64,000 bases of DNA, taken from NCBI RefSeq assembly GCF_017873175.1, contig NZ_JAGGJW010000001.1, positions 310,001 through 374,000 of the forward strand, in the 5' to 3' direction. Under the pieces are notes generated by a model. The model ran no database searches. It saw only the letters and a list, made by a program, of their open reading frames with translations, and was not told where the DNA came from. Below, piece by piece: positions 47,787 through 57,310 of this stretch (its first letter is position 1; every line of letters starts with the position of its first letter). Made by a program: the position numbers and the translations under genes. The DNA comes from Neorhizobium petrolearium (GTDB lineage: Bacteria; Pseudomonadota; Alphaproteobacteria; Rhizobiales; Rhizobiaceae).

Positions 47787-48173
47787 ATGCAACCGATTCA
47801 ACTGTTCGAAATGGCAGCACGTCAGGCCGATTGGCTCTCGGTGCGCCAGGAAGTTGTTGCGGGCAACATCGCCAATGCCAACACGCCCAAATACAAGGCG
47901 AAGGACGTAACGCCGTTCGAGGCCGTTCTCGATAAGGCATATATTCCCATGGCCCGCACCCATCCCGGCCATATCGCCTCGAACGATCTCAGCGAAGAGG
48001 TCGAGCTCAAGGAATCGGAACTGAACGAAGAAATCGGCGTGCAGGAATCCGGCAATACCGTCTCGCTTGCGGAAGAGCTGTCGAAGACGGGCGAAATCAA
48101 GCGTCAATACGAACTGAGCACAGGTCTGGTGAAGTCGTTTCACAGCATGATGCTGCTGACAGTAAAGAGGTAA
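47787..48173 (+). CDS. flgB: Flagellar rod protein FlgB
   Basis: A 128-residue proximal rod protein. It has the N-terminal axial motif [23 protein letters not shown] and a C-terminal helix ([26 protein letters not shown]). A GGAGAGAAGCC site precedes the ATG. It is exported into the periplasm and stacks on FliE. flgC follows after four bases. Confidence 0.96.
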   Translation: MQPIQLFEMAARQADWLSVRQEVVAGNIANANTPKYKAKDVTPFEAVLDKAYIPMARTHPGHIASNDLSEEVELKESELNEEIGVQESGNTVSLAEELSKTGEIKRQYELSTGLVKSFHSMMLLTVKR

Positions 48174-48177
48174 GCAA

Positions 48178-48597
48178 ATGGATCCGCTTTCAGCCTCCCT
48201 GAAGATCGCTGGATCGGGAATGGAGGCCCAGGCCACGCGCCTCCGCATCGTTTCCGAAAATATCGCCAATGCCCGCTCCACCGGCGATACGCCGGGTGCG
48301 GACCCCTATCGCCGCAAGCTCATCACCTTCGGTGCCGAACTGGACCGGGCGAGCGGCGTAGACGTGGTCGCGGTCAAGAAGTTGGGCGTCGACCAGTCCA
48401 AATTCGTCGAGGAATATGACCCTGACCATCCGGCCGCCGACGAGAAGGGCATGGTCAAGCTGCCAAACGTCAACATGCTCATCGAGATGGCCGATATGCG
48501 GGAAGCGAACCGTTCATACGATGCCAATCTCCAGACCATCAAGCAGACGCGTGAGCTGATCGCCGCGACGATTGACCTTCTGAAGGCCGGACAATGA
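48178..48597 (+). CDS. flgC: Flagellar rod protein FlgC
   Basis: A 139-residue proximal rod protein with the axial motif [23 protein letters not shown], the [45 protein letters not shown]-terminal helix region and standard length. It overlaps fliE by four bases. Confidence 0.97.
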   Translation: MDPLSASLKIAGSGMEAQATRLRIVSENIANARSTGDTPGADPYRRKLITFGAELDRASGVDVVAVKKLGVDQSKFVEEYDPDHPAADEKGMVKLPNVNMLIEMADMREANRSYDANLQTIKQTRELIAATIDLLKAGQ

Positions 48598-48929
48598 TCG
48601 ATAAGATTCAGAACGTAAGCTCCCTTTCGCTCTCCAACGGGATTGAGGAGATCTCTTCCGAGAAGAATTCCGTGCTCGGATCGACCGCGCTCACGCCCGG
48701 TCAGAACACGGGCATGAACTTCGCACAAGTCCTTGGCGACATGGCAACCGACACGATGAACAGCCTGAAGGGTGCCGAAGCGATGTCCTTCAAGGCCATT
48801 CAGGGCAAGGCGAATACGCGCGAGGTCGTGGATGCGGTGCTGGAGGCCCAGCAGTCGCTTCAGACGGCCATGGCGCTGCGGGACAAGATCGTCTCCGCCT
48901 ATCTCGAAATCACGAAAATGCCGATTTAA
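48594..48929 (+). CDS. fliE: Flagellar hook-basal body protein FliE
   Basis: A 111-residue protein joining the MS ring to the rod. The C-terminal half has the family helices ([59 protein letters not shown]). Its start overlaps the flgC stop, and flgG follows after 18 bases. Confidence 0.97.
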   Translation: MIDKIQNVSSLSLSNGIEEISSEKNSVLGSTALTPGQNTGMNFAQVLGDMATDTMNSLKGAEAMSFKAIQGKANTREVVDAVLEAQQSLQTAMALRDKIVSAYLEITKMPI

Positions 48930-48947
48930 AGCTTTGAGGACGAAGAC

Positions 48948-49736
48948 ATGAGAGCGCTTTCCGTCGCCGCAACGGGCATGGATGCCCAGCAGACCAATCT
49001 CGAAGTCATTGCGAACAATATCGCCAACATCAATACGACGGGCTACAAGCGTGCTCGCGCAGAGTTCTCCGATCTGCTCTATCAAAGCGAGCGCGCGCAG
49101 GGCGTGCCGAACCGCGCCAATCAGGCGATCGTGCCGGAAGGCGCCAATATCGGCCTAGGTGTGCAGACGTCTGCGGTGCGCAACATCCATACACAGGGTG
49201 AACTGGCGCACACCGAAAACGATCTGGACGTCGCAATCGTCGGTCGAGGCTGGTATCAGATCCAGGCTCCGGATGGGACGACGCTCTACAGCCGCGCCGG
49301 CGCCTTCAACAAGAATGCCGAGGGCCAAATGGTCACGATCGACGGTTATGCGGTCGTTCCCAACATTACCTTCCCCGCGGATGTGAGCGAAACGCAGATC
49401 ACCCGCACGGGTCAGGTCATGGTTCGCATCGGTAATTCCACTGATTTCACCGAAATCGGTCAGCTCACCATCGCCAATTTTGTCAACGAGGCTGGTCTCC
49501 AGCCGCTCGGTGACAATCTGTTCGCGCAGACTGCCGCATCCGGCGAGCCGATCGTTGCGGTGCCCGAGGATCCGGGCTTCGGTTATCTGAAGCAGGGTTA
49601 TCTGGAAAGCTCCAACGTCGACGCGGTCAAGGAGATCACCGATCTGATCTCCGCCCAGCGCGCTTACGAGATGAATTCCAAGGTCATCACTACCGCAGAT
49701 GAGATGGCGCAGATCGTCAGCAAGAACCTGAAATAA
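48948..49736 (+). CDS. flgG: Flagellar distal rod protein FlgG
   Basis: A 262-residue rod protein: axial N-terminus ([39 protein letters not shown]), central beta domain and C-terminal helix ([39 protein letters not shown]). The rod it builds runs through the FlgI and FlgH rings encoded just downstream. Confidence 0.97.
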   Translation: MRALSVAATGMDAQQTNLEVIANNIANINTTGYKRARAEFSDLLYQSERAQGVPNRANQAIVPEGANIGLGVQTSAVRNIHTQGELAHTENDLDVAIVGRGWYQIQAPDGTTLYSRAGAFNKNAEGQMVTIDGYAVVPNITFPADVSETQITRTGQVMVRIGNSTDFTEIGQLTIANFVNEAGLQPLGDNLFAQTAASGEPIVAVPEDPGFGYLKQGYLESSNVDAVKEITDLISAQRAYEMNSKVITTADEMAQIVSKNLK

Positions 49737-49754
49737 AACAGGAGGCAGGCAGAC

Positions 49755-50237
49755 ATGAGGTTTCGCCGGAAAAATGCGATTGGCGCCGGGTTGGCTGTGC
49801 CCATTCTGGCCGCACTTCTTGCCGGGGCGGGGACACCGGTCCTGGCCCAGATGGGCACGGCCGTTGTGCCGATCCGGACCATTTATCCCGGCGAAGAGAT
49901 CAGCAGGGGCAGCGTCGAAGAGGTCGATGTCACCAATCCGAATCTCTCCGGCGAATATGCGCGAGAGTCCAGGGAAGTCGTCGGCATGGTGGCGAAGCGG
50001 ACCCTGCTGCCAGGCCGCACCATCCCGCCATCGGCACTTCGCGAAGCTTTTGCTGTGACCCGCGGCTCATCTGTCCGGCTGGTGTTTACGATCGGCAACT
50101 TGAACATTTCCGCCTCCGGAACGCCGCTTGAGAATGCTGCGATTGGTGATGTCATCCGCGTTCGCAACATCGATTCGGGCGTTACGGTGAGTGGTACCGT
50201 TATGGCCGACGGTACGATCCAGGTGATGGCGAAATGA
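49755..50237 (+). CDS. flgA: P-ring assembly chaperone FlgA
   Basis: A 160-residue periplasmic protein with a signal peptide (about 1-32, ending PVLAQ), a SAF-type domain (VVPIRTIYPGEEISRGSVEEVDV) and a beta-rich end (IGDVIRVRNIDSGVTVSGTVMADGTIQVM). FlgA keeps FlgI subunits competent for P-ring assembly. It is translationally coupled to flgI by a four-base overlap. Confidence 0.95.
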   Translation: MRFRRKNAIGAGLAVPILAALLAGAGTPVLAQMGTAVVPIRTIYPGEEISRGSVEEVDVTNPNLSGEYARESREVVGMVAKRTLLPGRTIPPSALREAFAVTRGSSVRLVFTIGNLNISASGTPLENAAIGDVIRVRNIDSGVTVSGTVMADGTIQVMAK

Positions 50238-51361
50238 GAAAGAACTGCCTCCTCGCCATTCTTGCCCTCGTCGGCTCTCTTCTGGGCGCTGCACCGGCTG
50301 CGACCCAGAACGCACCCATCGCCGCGCGCATCAAGGATATCGCATCGTTGCAATCGGGCCGCGACAACCAGCTCATTGGCTATGGTCTTGTCGTCGGCCT
50401 GCAAGGCACCGGCGACAGCTTGCGCTCGTCGCCTTTCACCGACCAGTCCATGCGGGCCATGTTGCAGAATCTCGGCATTTCGATGCAGGGCAGCCAGTCC
50501 AACGCCAAGAACGTCGCGGCTGTCATGGTCACGGCCAACCTGCCGCCTTTCGCGAGCCCCGGCAGCCGCATCGACGTAACTGCCAGTTCGCTCGGCGACG
50601 CGACGTCGCTGCGCGGCGGCACGCTGGTCATGACGTCACTTTCGGGTGCGGATGGGCAGATCTATGCGGTGGCCCAGGGTGCGCTGGTCGTGTCTGGTTT
50701 CTCGGCGCAGGGCCAGGCGGCAACGCTGACGGAAGGTGTTACGACGGCAGGCCGAGTTCCGAACGGCGCCATCATCGAACGGGAGCTGCCTTCCAGGTTC
50801 AAGGATTCCGTCAACCTGGTTCTGCAGCTTCGCAATCCGGACTTCTCGACGGCGGTGCGTGTGTCCGATGCCGTCAATGCTTTTGCGGCGCGCCGTTATG
50901 GCGGACCGATTGCCGATCCGCGCGATAGCCAGGAGGTAATCATCGCCAAGCCGAAGACCGCCGACCTCACCCGGCTGATGGCCGAGATTGAAAATCTGGT
51001 GGTCGAAACCGATACCCCAGCCAAGGTCGTCGTCAACGAGCGCACCGGTACGATCGTCATCGGTTCGGACGTGAAGATATCGCGCGTCGCAGTGAGCTAC
51101 GGCACGCTGACGGTGCAGGTTACGGAGACCCCGCAGGTGATCCAGCCGGAGCCGTTCTCCCGGGGTCAGACGGCGGTACAGCCTCAAACGGATATCATGG
51201 CCATGAAGGACGGTGGTCAGGTCGCGATCCTGAACGGACCGGATCTGCGCACGCTTGTCGCGGGCCTCAACAGCATCGGCGTCAAGCCGGACGGCATCAT
51301 CGCCATCCTGCAGGGCATCAAGTCCGCTGGCGCCCTTCAAGCGGAGCTCGTCCTGCAATGA
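50234..51361 (+). CDS. flgI: Flagellar P-ring protein FlgI
   Basis: A 375-residue secreted protein. The signal peptide ends near PAATQ, and the mature start ARIKDIASLQSGRDNQLIGYGLVVGLQGTGDS is diagnostic. The ring sits in the peptidoglycan layer around the rod. It ends with VKPDGIIAILQGIKSAGALQAELVLQ. It overlaps flgA and motE by four bases each. Confidence 0.98.
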   Translation: MRKNCLLAILALVGSLLGAAPAATQNAPIAARIKDIASLQSGRDNQLIGYGLVVGLQGTGDSLRSSPFTDQSMRAMLQNLGISMQGSQSNAKNVAAVMVTANLPPFASPGSRIDVTASSLGDATSLRGGTLVMTSLSGADGQIYAVAQGALVVSGFSAQGQAATLTEGVTTAGRVPNGAIIERELPSRFKDSVNLVLQLRNPDFSTAVRVSDAVNAFAARRYGGPIADPRDSQEVIIAKPKTADLTRLMAEIENLVVETDTPAKVVVNERTGTIVIGSDVKISRVAVSYGTLTVQVTETPQVIQPEPFSRGQTAVQPQTDIMAMKDGGQVAILNGPDLRTLVAGLNSIGVKPDGIIAILQGIKSAGALQAELVLQ

Positions 51362-51915
51362 CCGAGACCCTCTTCACCGTTTCCGTATCAAGAACGCTGG
51401 CTCGCCGCGTTCTCGCCGCCGCGACCGTCCTGACGCTGGTCTCCCAGGTGGGAGCACAACAGCCGGCGACGGTTTCCGAAACCTCGACCGGCGACGAGAT
51501 TCAGAAATTCTGCACCAATATTGCAGATGCGGCGCGCGACCAGCGCTACCTCCTGCAGAAGCAGGAGTTGGAGAAGCTGCAGTCGGATGTCGACGAGCGT
51601 ATCAGGACGCTTGAAGACCGCACGGCTGAATATCAGGACTGGCTGAAGCGCCGCAACGATTTCCTGGCACGCGCCGAGGCCGGCCTGGTCGACATCTTCA
51701 AGACGATGAAGCCGGACGCCGCCGCGCCGCAGCTCGAAGAGATGCGGATGGAGATCGCCGCGGCGATCATCATGCAGCTTCCGGCGCGCCAGTCCGCCCT
51801 GTTCCTGAGCGAGATGGACCCGCAAAAGGCCGGCATGATCTCGACGATCATTTCCAGCGCTTCCGATCCGAATACGTCGAAAACACCTCCCAATACTCCG
51901 AAAGCGCCCTCATGA
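51358..51915 (+). CDS. motE: MotE-type flagellar periplasmic protein
   Basis: A 185-residue protein with a signal peptide (about 1-35, ending VGAQ), a coiled coil (RYLLQKQELEKLQSDVDERIRTLEDRTAEYQDWLKRR) and a C-terminal segment (IIMQLPARQSALFLSEMDPQKAGMIST). In S. meliloti MotE is a periplasmic chaperone for MotC; motC itself is outside this window. Its place between flgI and flgH matches rhizobial order, with four-base overlaps on both sides. The Pro/Thr/Ser tail is low complexity. Confidence 0.92.
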   Translation: MTETLFTVSVSRTLARRVLAAATVLTLVSQVGAQQPATVSETSTGDEIQKFCTNIADAARDQRYLLQKQELEKLQSDVDERIRTLEDRTAEYQDWLKRRNDFLARAEAGLVDIFKTMKPDAAAPQLEEMRMEIAAAIIMQLPARQSALFLSEMDPQKAGMISTIISSASDPNTSKTPPNTPKAPS

Positions 51916-52631
51916 CGAAACGCATTCCCGCCATCATGGCTTGTCTCCTTCTGGCAGGCTGCAACAGCCAGACCATCAAGGAGATCGGCAATGCGCCGGC
52001 GATGAGCCCGATCGGCAGCGGTCTGCAATATGCGCAGACGCCGCAGATGTCGTCCTACCCGAAGCAGCCGCGGCAGCTTGCAAGCGGCTATTCGCTTTGG
52101 AGTGACAGTCAGGCGGCGCTCTTCAAGGATGCCCGCGCGCTGAACGTTGGCGATATTCTGACCGTCGATATCCAGATCAACGACCGTGCCTCCTTTGACA
52201 ACGAGACGGAGCGCACCCGCAAGAATGCCACGGGGCTTTCCTGGCAACTTGGTGTGAGCAATCTTTTCGGCTGGACGCCGGAGGCGGAGGCGACTGGCGA
52301 TCTCGGTTCCGATTCCAATACGGATTCACACGGTAAGGGCTCGACGGAACGCTCCGAGCGGCTGAAGCTACTCGTGGCAGCGGTCGTCACCGGCATCCTT
52401 GAGAACGGCAATCTGTTGATCAGCGGCTCTCAGGAGGTCCGCGTCAATCACGAAATCCGCATCCTCAACGTCGCCGGTATCGTTCGCCCGCAGGATGTCG
52501 ATTCCAACAACATGATCTCTTATGAGAAAATCGCCGAAGCCCGCATCTCCTACGGTGGCCGAGGTCGCCTGATGGAGGTCCAGCAGCCTCCGGTGGGGCA
52601 GCAGGTCGTCGATCTGTTCTCGCCCTTCTGA
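51912..52631 (+). CDS. flgH: Flagellar L-ring lipoprotein FlgH
   Basis: A 239-residue outer-membrane lipoprotein. The lipobox is CLLLAGC, with Cys17 the acylation site. Later blocks are YSLWSDSQAALFKDARALNVGDILTV and GRGRLMEVQQPPVGQQVVDLFSPF. It forms the L ring that lets the rod pass through the outer membrane. fliL follows 41 bases later. Confidence 0.97.
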   Translation: MTKRIPAIMACLLLAGCNSQTIKEIGNAPAMSPIGSGLQYAQTPQMSSYPKQPRQLASGYSLWSDSQAALFKDARALNVGDILTVDIQINDRASFDNETERTRKNATGLSWQLGVSNLFGWTPEAEATGDLGSDSNTDSHGKGSTERSERLKLLVAAVVTGILENGNLLISGSQEVRVNHEIRILNVAGIVRPQDVDSNNMISYEKIAEARISYGGRGRLMEVQQPPVGQQVVDLFSPF

Positions 52632-52672
52632 TGGATACGGATGAGGGTCTCTTGATTTGAAGGTTGAAGACC

Positions 52673-53185
52673 ATGGCGGAAGAAACACAGGCAGCCGAAG
52701 CCGGCAGCAAGAAGAATACCGTGATGGTGCTTGCGGGTGTCGCGATCCTGACGCTGGTTGGCGCCGCCGGCGGCTGGGTTGTCGGCGGAATGATCGCGCC
52801 GAAGGAACCAGGCCCCGAGGCTCAGCAGGAGGCCGCTGCTGCAGGCGGCGAGCATGGCGAAGGCAAGAAGGACGAAGGGCTTCCGCATATCTCCACGCCG
52901 GAGAATGGCGTCGTCCTTCTGGAGCCGATCACGACCAATCTCGCCTATCCGTCTGAAAACTGGATACGGCTTGAAGTGGCGCTTGCTTTCAAGGGGCCGC
53001 CGGAACTGCCCCTCGCGGAGAATATCCATCAGGACATCCTTGCCTATATGCGTACTGTTTCGCTGCAGCAGATCGAGGGGCCGCGTGGCTTTCAGTATCT
53101 CAAGGACGATATCCAGGAGCGCATCGACCTGCGCTCGCAGGGCAAGGTTGCCAAGGTGATGTTCCGAACGTTCGTGATCGAATGA
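52673..53185 (+). CDS. fliL: Flagellar basal-body protein FliL
   Basis: A 170-residue inner-membrane protein with one helix (VMVLAGVAILTLVGAAGGWVVGGM), a Glu/Gly-rich linker and a periplasmic stomatin-like domain (NWIRLEVALAFKGP, GPRGFQYLKDDIQERIDLRS, VMFRTFVIE). FliL surrounds stators. I use the ATG at 52673; a TTG at 52664 is in frame. The 3' end reads TTCGTGATCGAATGAT, and an almost identical run lies before fliP at 61393-61413, suggesting fliL and fliP were once adjacent with overlapping stop and start. Confidence 0.95.
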   Translation: MAEETQAAEAGSKKNTVMVLAGVAILTLVGAAGGWVVGGMIAPKEPGPEAQQEAAAAGGEHGEGKKDEGLPHISTPENGVVLLEPITTNLAYPSENWIRLEVALAFKGPPELPLAENIHQDILAYMRTVSLQQIEGPRGFQYLKDDIQERIDLRSQGKVAKVMFRTFVIE

Positions 53186-53186
53186 T
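53166..53186 (+). repeat. Left direct repeat flanking the glycan island (fliL tail)
   Basis: This 21-base stretch includes the last codons and stop of fliL. It matches 18 of 21 bases of the stretch at 61393-61413, which includes the fliP start. The shared run TTCGTGATCG-n-ATGAT encodes FVI and the overlapping stop/start ATGA. Confidence 0.7.
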
Positions 53187-53333
53187 GGTTGCCGTTTCGT
53201 CAGTCCGGGAAAGCGCAACTGGGCATGTCAGTCGTATTCGGTCGCTGGGACGGAAAGCCATATGAACACCACAAGCCCCGTGCAAGTGTGGGCTGCTTAG
53301 TTCAGCCTTGAAACTCCGGAACCGTACCGCAAG

Positions 53334-54494
53334 ATGACCACCAGAATCTTCTACACAAAGCCCTCCATAACCGAACTGGAAATGCGCTATGCGGCGGATG
53401 CGGTGGCGACCGGCTGGGGTGCGAAGTGCTACGACTACATTAACCGGTTCGAGCGGACTTTTTGCGAACATCTGGGCGTGCGCTACGCGATCGCGACATC
53501 GAGTTGCACCGGCGCCATGCATATGGGCCTTGCGGCGCTGGATGTCGGCCCGGGCGACGAAGTGATCCTGGCCGATACGAACTGGATCGCAACCGCAGCG
53601 CCGATCGTACACCTCGGCGCCACGCCGGTGTTCGTCGATATTCTCCCCGACACCTGGTGTCTGGATCCGGTTCAGGTCGAACGGCATATCACCCCCCGGA
53701 CGAAGGCGATCGTTGCAACCCATATCTACGGCAATCTGTGTGATATGGAGGCGCTGCTCGCGATCGGGGAAAGACATGGTGTCGCGGTTGTCGAGGATGC
53801 GGCGGAGGCATTGGGTTCGGCCATAAACGGCAGGCGGGCCGGTTCGATGGGTCGCTTCGGTACCTTTTCCTTCCATGGCACGAAAACGGTGACGACCGGC
53901 GAGGGCGGCATGTTCGTCACCAACGATGCCGATCTTTACGAACGTGTCCTCACCCTCAGCAATCACGGCAGGGCACGAGGCCAGACCAAGCAGTTCTGGC
54001 CGGATATGATCGGCTTCAAGTACAAGATGTCGAATGTTCAGGCCGCCATAGGCTGCGGGCAGCTCGAACGCATAGAGGAACTGGCCGCGCGCAAGCGCGA
54101 CATCCTGAATATATATAAGGCGAAGCTCTCCGGCATTTCCGGCATCGCGCTCAATCCGGAACACGAAGGGACCGTCAACGGCGCCTGGATGCCGACGGTC
54201 GTATTCTCCGAGACATGGGGAATAACCAGCGACGATCTCCAGAAGGCCTTCCACGCCGCGGATATCGACGCGCGCGTCTTCTTTCACCCTCTGTCGAGCT
54301 TGCCGATGTTCGAGGAACAGCGGCACGCAGGAAATGTCTATAATGTGAACGCCTGGAGTATTCCGCAGCGTGCCATCAATCTTCCTAGCTACCATGACAT
54401 GACGGAAGAGGACCTCAACCGAGTGGCGAATACACTTCTTGATCTCCTCGCGGTCCACAGCCGCCAATCCCGGTCAGTTGCCGGAAAGAAATGA
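53334..54494 (+). CDS. DegT/DnrJ/EryC1/StrS-type sugar aminotransferase
   Basis: A 386-residue pyridoxal-phosphate enzyme of the kind that aminates keto-deoxysugars on nucleotide carriers, as PerA/RfbE and ArnB do. Cofactor Lys184 is in FSFHGTKTVTTGEGG, and Asp155 in VVEDAAEALGS. The helix-start TSSCTGAMHM and SNHGRARGQ are typical. It probably converts a 4-keto (or 3-keto) 6-deoxyhexose into an amino sugar, with glutamate as donor. Its natural substrate may be the CDP-4-keto-6-deoxyglucose made by the neighbouring rfbF/rfbG products; that is inference. It is the first of three plus-strand island genes. Confidence 0.92.
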   Translation: MTTRIFYTKPSITELEMRYAADAVATGWGAKCYDYINRFERTFCEHLGVRYAIATSSCTGAMHMGLAALDVGPGDEVILADTNWIATAAPIVHLGATPVFVDILPDTWCLDPVQVERHITPRTKAIVATHIYGNLCDMEALLAIGERHGVAVVEDAAEALGSAINGRRAGSMGRFGTFSFHGTKTVTTGEGGMFVTNDADLYERVLTLSNHGRARGQTKQFWPDMIGFKYKMSNVQAAIGCGQLERIEELAARKRDILNIYKAKLSGISGIALNPEHEGTVNGAWMPTVVFSETWGITSDDLQKAFHAADIDARVFFHPLSSLPMFEEQRHAGNVYNVNAWSIPQRAINLPSYHDMTEEDLNRVANTLLDLLAVHSRQSRSVAGKK

Positions 54495-54527
54495 ATAATC
54501 CACCTAAAGACAGGGCTTTGGAATCAG

Positions 54528-55289
54528 ATGACCACCAAGGATGATCGCCTCGAATTTGAAGAGCACAAGAGGCAGATGTCTCTGGCTTTGGGCAAGGATG
54601 AGGCCGCTTTCCGGCAGTCGCTGGATACCCTCATCACGCTCGACAAACACGATTACTTCTATCTCTGGTCCTGGATGGGACTGCCGATCATCCAGACGCC
54701 GGCGGATATCATGGCGACCCAGGAAGTGATTTGGAACACCAAGCCGGATGTGATCATCGAGACCGGCATTGCCCGCGGCGGTTCGTTGATCTTCATGGCG
54801 TCGCTCTTCGCGGCGATGGGCAAAACCGACGGAAAGGTGATCGGCGTCGATATCGACATTCGCGCGCATAATCGTGAAGCGATCGAATCCCATCCGCTCT
54901 CCCGCCACATCACGATGATCCAGGGTGGTTCGGTGGATGCGGATATCCTTGAGGCAGTGAAAGCCGAAATTCCTGCCGGTGCGCGTGTGATGGTGGTGCT
55001 GGATAGCGACCACTCACGTAATCATGTTCTTGCTGAATGCCGCGCCTACGGCCCGCTGGTGACGGAGGGATGTTACCTGGTCGTGGCCGATACTCTCATC
55101 GGTCATCTGACGCCCGAACAGGCCTTCACGAAGCGCTCGAAAGTCTGGCTGCAGGGTGACGAGCCGTTGCAGGCCCTCAAGGACTACATGGCCGAAAGCG
55201 ACCTCTTCGAAGTCGATCCGGTGCTGAACGGCAAACTTGTCCTGTCCTCTTCACCGGGCGGCTATTGCGTCCGCAAGAGCACGAAGTAA
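54528..55289 (+). CDS. CmcI/cephalosporin-hydroxylase-like methyltransferase
   Basis: A 253-residue protein of the CmcI family. Signature pieces are LPIIQTPADIMATQEVIWNTKPDVIIETGIARGGSLIFMAS, VIGVDIDIRAHNREAIESHPL, and VMVVLDSDHSRNHVLAECRAYGPLV. Despite the historical hydroxylase name the fold is a SAM-dependent methyltransferase, and many members O-methylate sugars of surface glycans such as rhamnan. It lies 33 bases after the aminotransferase gene and 37 before the acyltransferase gene, in one operon. The natural substrate is unknown; O-methylation of the island's sugar is the simplest guess. Confidence 0.85.
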   Translation: MTTKDDRLEFEEHKRQMSLALGKDEAAFRQSLDTLITLDKHDYFYLWSWMGLPIIQTPADIMATQEVIWNTKPDVIIETGIARGGSLIFMASLFAAMGKTDGKVIGVDIDIRAHNREAIESHPLSRHITMIQGGSVDADILEAVKAEIPAGARVMVVLDSDHSRNHVLAECRAYGPLVTEGCYLVVADTLIGHLTPEQAFTKRSKVWLQGDEPLQALKDYMAESDLFEVDPVLNGKLVLSSSPGGYCVRKSTK

Positions 55290-55326
55290 GGCGAAAGAGG
55301 CCCCTCCGCCAGAAGGACATCGTCGG

Positions 55327-56001
55327 ATGATGCTTTCCGATATGCTTCTGTTCAAGAACAATGCCGATCCGAGCACACGGCTTGCCGTCGCCATCCGCGA
55401 CGAGACGGGCCGCTTGCTCGGAGAGCTGCAATGTCTGGACAAAGCCCTGGCAAGCGAGACCGGCCTGGTCGAGGAGCTGACGGATTGGCGCAACGCCGCC
55501 GGAACGTCATTCCTGACGCAGTTCGAGGCAAGGCCTGATAGAACGGCCACATGGCTCCGGAATGTTGTTCTCGCTGCTCCCGATCGTATCCTGTTCATCG
55601 TCAGGAGCACCGGCGGCGAACGCATCGGTCATATCGGGATCAGCAACATCTCTGACGAGAAGGCCGAGATCGATAACGTCATGCGTGGGCGCCTTTCCGG
55701 TGAAAGGCGCATGATGTTCTACAGCAGCGTGGCGCTGATCGCCTGGATATTCGAAACGCTTCGGGTGCCGGTTACGCAACTGCACGTGCTCTCGCTCAAT
55801 ACGGGGGCGATCAGGCTCTATGACCGTCTGGGTTTCGAGGAAGTCGAGCGCACGCCGCTCCGGCGCATCGATGAGCCGGATATGATCCGCTACACCACGC
55901 AGACCGACCACGGCTCGGCGGCCGGTTTCGACTACCTGCGGATGGAAATATCGGCAGAACGTTTCCGTCGACTTTATCCCTGGGCTTACGCGACCGGCTA
56001 A
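55327..56001 (+). CDS. GNAT-type acyltransferase for an amino sugar
   Basis: A 224-residue protein. A GNAT core is visible: RILFIVRSTGGERIGHIGISNI, MMFYSSVALIAWIFETL, LHVLSLNTGAIRLYDRLGFEEVE. The N-terminal TGLVEELTDWRNAAGTSFLTQFEA resembles the acetyl/formyltransferases of nucleotide-sugar clusters (PseH-like). With the aminotransferase two genes upstream it would N-acylate the new amino group. The start is the ATG at 55327 (or the adjacent ATG at 55330); the open frame upstream lacks conserved sequence. It ends 86 bases before the convergent C-methyltransferase gene, with no clear hairpin between. Confidence 0.82.
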   Translation: MMLSDMLLFKNNADPSTRLAVAIRDETGRLLGELQCLDKALASETGLVEELTDWRNAAGTSFLTQFEARPDRTATWLRNVVLAAPDRILFIVRSTGGERIGHIGISNISDEKAEIDNVMRGRLSGERRMMFYSSVALIAWIFETLRVPVTQLHVLSLNTGAIRLYDRLGFEEVERTPLRRIDEPDMIRYTTQTDHGSAAGFDYLRMEISAERFRRLYPWAYATG

Positions 56002-56086
56002 GCCGCAGCCAATTTTCTTCCGCATGGAATAGCAAAATGCATCGGCTGCCTTCTTGAGGGGCCTTCGACCGTGGTCGCGGTTCACA

Positions 56087-57310
56087 TTATCTGATTTCCA
56101 AATGCGGAACCGCAGTCACGAATTTCGTTCCTTGCTCGGACAAAGAGGCGAGCTGCTGACGGACTTCTGCTGCGATGTTCCAGGGCAGGATCATTACATA
56201 ATCCGGCCGGCGTTCGAAAATGACGTCCGGGTGCAGGATGGGAATATGGCTGCCGGGCATGAACTTGTCCTGTTTGGCGGCAGCGGCATCGCAGACGAAG
56301 GACAGGAGGTCGGGCTTGACGCCCGCGAAGTTCAGGAGCGTGTTGCCCTTCGCCGCAGCTCCATAGGCTGCCACTGTTTTTCCCTCGCGCTTCGCCTGCA
56401 GCAGGAAGGCTAGCGCGTCGTTCTTGGCCTGCTCCGCCTTGACCTGGAATTCGGCATAAGTCGCGGCTGTCCGCAGGCCTTGATATTCCTCCTCGCTGAG
56501 CAGCAGACCGACCGCATTGGTCGTCTGCCTCGGATCATCCGTGTGGCAGCCGTAAACCCGAAGGCTTCCGCCATGCGTCGGAAGTTCCTCGACATCGAAG
56601 ACCCGCAAGCCTGCATTTTCGAAGATCTTCCCAACGGTGAAGAGGGAAAGATAGGAGAAATGCTCGTGATAAACGGTGTCGAACTGGTTCTGCTCGATCA
56701 GCCGCATGAGATGCGGGAATTCCAGTGTGATCGTACCGCCGGGCTTGAGCGCCGCCTTCAGGCCCCGTGTGAAATCATTGATATCCGGAACATGGGCATA
56801 GACATTGTTGCCGAGAATGAGGTCGGCGCTCCTGCCTTCATCGGCGAGCGTCTTGCCGAGGGCTTCACCGAAGAATTCCCGGAGCACCGGGATACCCAAT
56901 ACCTCTGCAGCCTCGGCCGTGCTCGCTGTGGGCTCGACCCCGAGGCAGGGAATGTTGGACGCGACGAAATTCTTCAGAAGGTAACCATCGTTCGAGGCGA
57001 CTTCGATGACCATGCTTTCCTGACCAAGGCCAAGTCGTGTGGTGATCGTCTCGACATAGCGGGCCGCATGGGCGAGCCAGCTCCTCGATGCACTGGAGAA
57101 GTAGGCATATTCGGCACTGAAAAGCGATTCCGCGGAGGCGTAGTCCTCTGTCTGTACGAGCCAGCATTCCTCGCAAACCTTCAGCCTCAGCGGGAAATAG
57201 ACTTCCGGCTTGGAGAGGTCCGCAGCGGTGAGATAGGCGTTGGACGGTGGCGCGAAGCCAAGGTCGAGGAAGTTGCAGCGAAGAGCGCTGCCGCAATGCC
57301 GGCACTTCAT
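56087..57310 (-). CDS. Nucleotide-sugar C-methyltransferase (TylC3/NovU type)
   Basis: A 407-residue SAM-dependent enzyme. The N-terminal zinc-binding domain has CRHCGSAL and later VCEECWLVQ cysteines. The SAM motif is VIEVASNDGYLLKNF, active-site region FDTVYHEHFSYLSL, and a C-terminal domain has YGAAAKGNTLLNFAG. Enzymes of this type add a carbon-linked methyl group to C3 or C5 of a keto-deoxysugar to make branched sugars. It overlaps the epimerase gene by four bases, giving the order rfbF-rfbG-epimerase-C-methyltransferase. Confidence 0.92.
   Translation of the reverse strand: MKCRHCGSALRCNFLDLGFAPPSNAYLTAADLSKPEVYFPLRLKVCEECWLVQTEDYASAESLFSAEYAYFSSASRSWLAHAARYVETITTRLGLGQESMVIEVASNDGYLLKNFVASNIPCLGVEPTASTAEAAEVLGIPVLREFFGEALGKTLADEGRSADLILGNNVYAHVPDINDFTRGLKAALKPGGTITLEFPHLMRLIEQNQFDTVYHEHFSYLSLFTVGKIFENAGLRVFDVEELPTHGGSLRVYGCHTDDPRQTTNAVGLLLSEEEYQGLRTAATYAEFQVKAEQAKNDALAFLLQAKREGKTVAAYGAAAKGNTLLNFAGVKPDLLSFVCDAAAAKQDKFMPGSHIPILHPDVIFERRPDYVMILPWNIAAEVRQQLASLSEQGTKFVTAVPHLEIR

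Noticed and set aside
53100..54467. A 455-codon minus-strand frame over the fliL tail and the aminotransferase gene
   Set aside because: It crosses the island boundary and is the complement of a well-supported aminotransferase.
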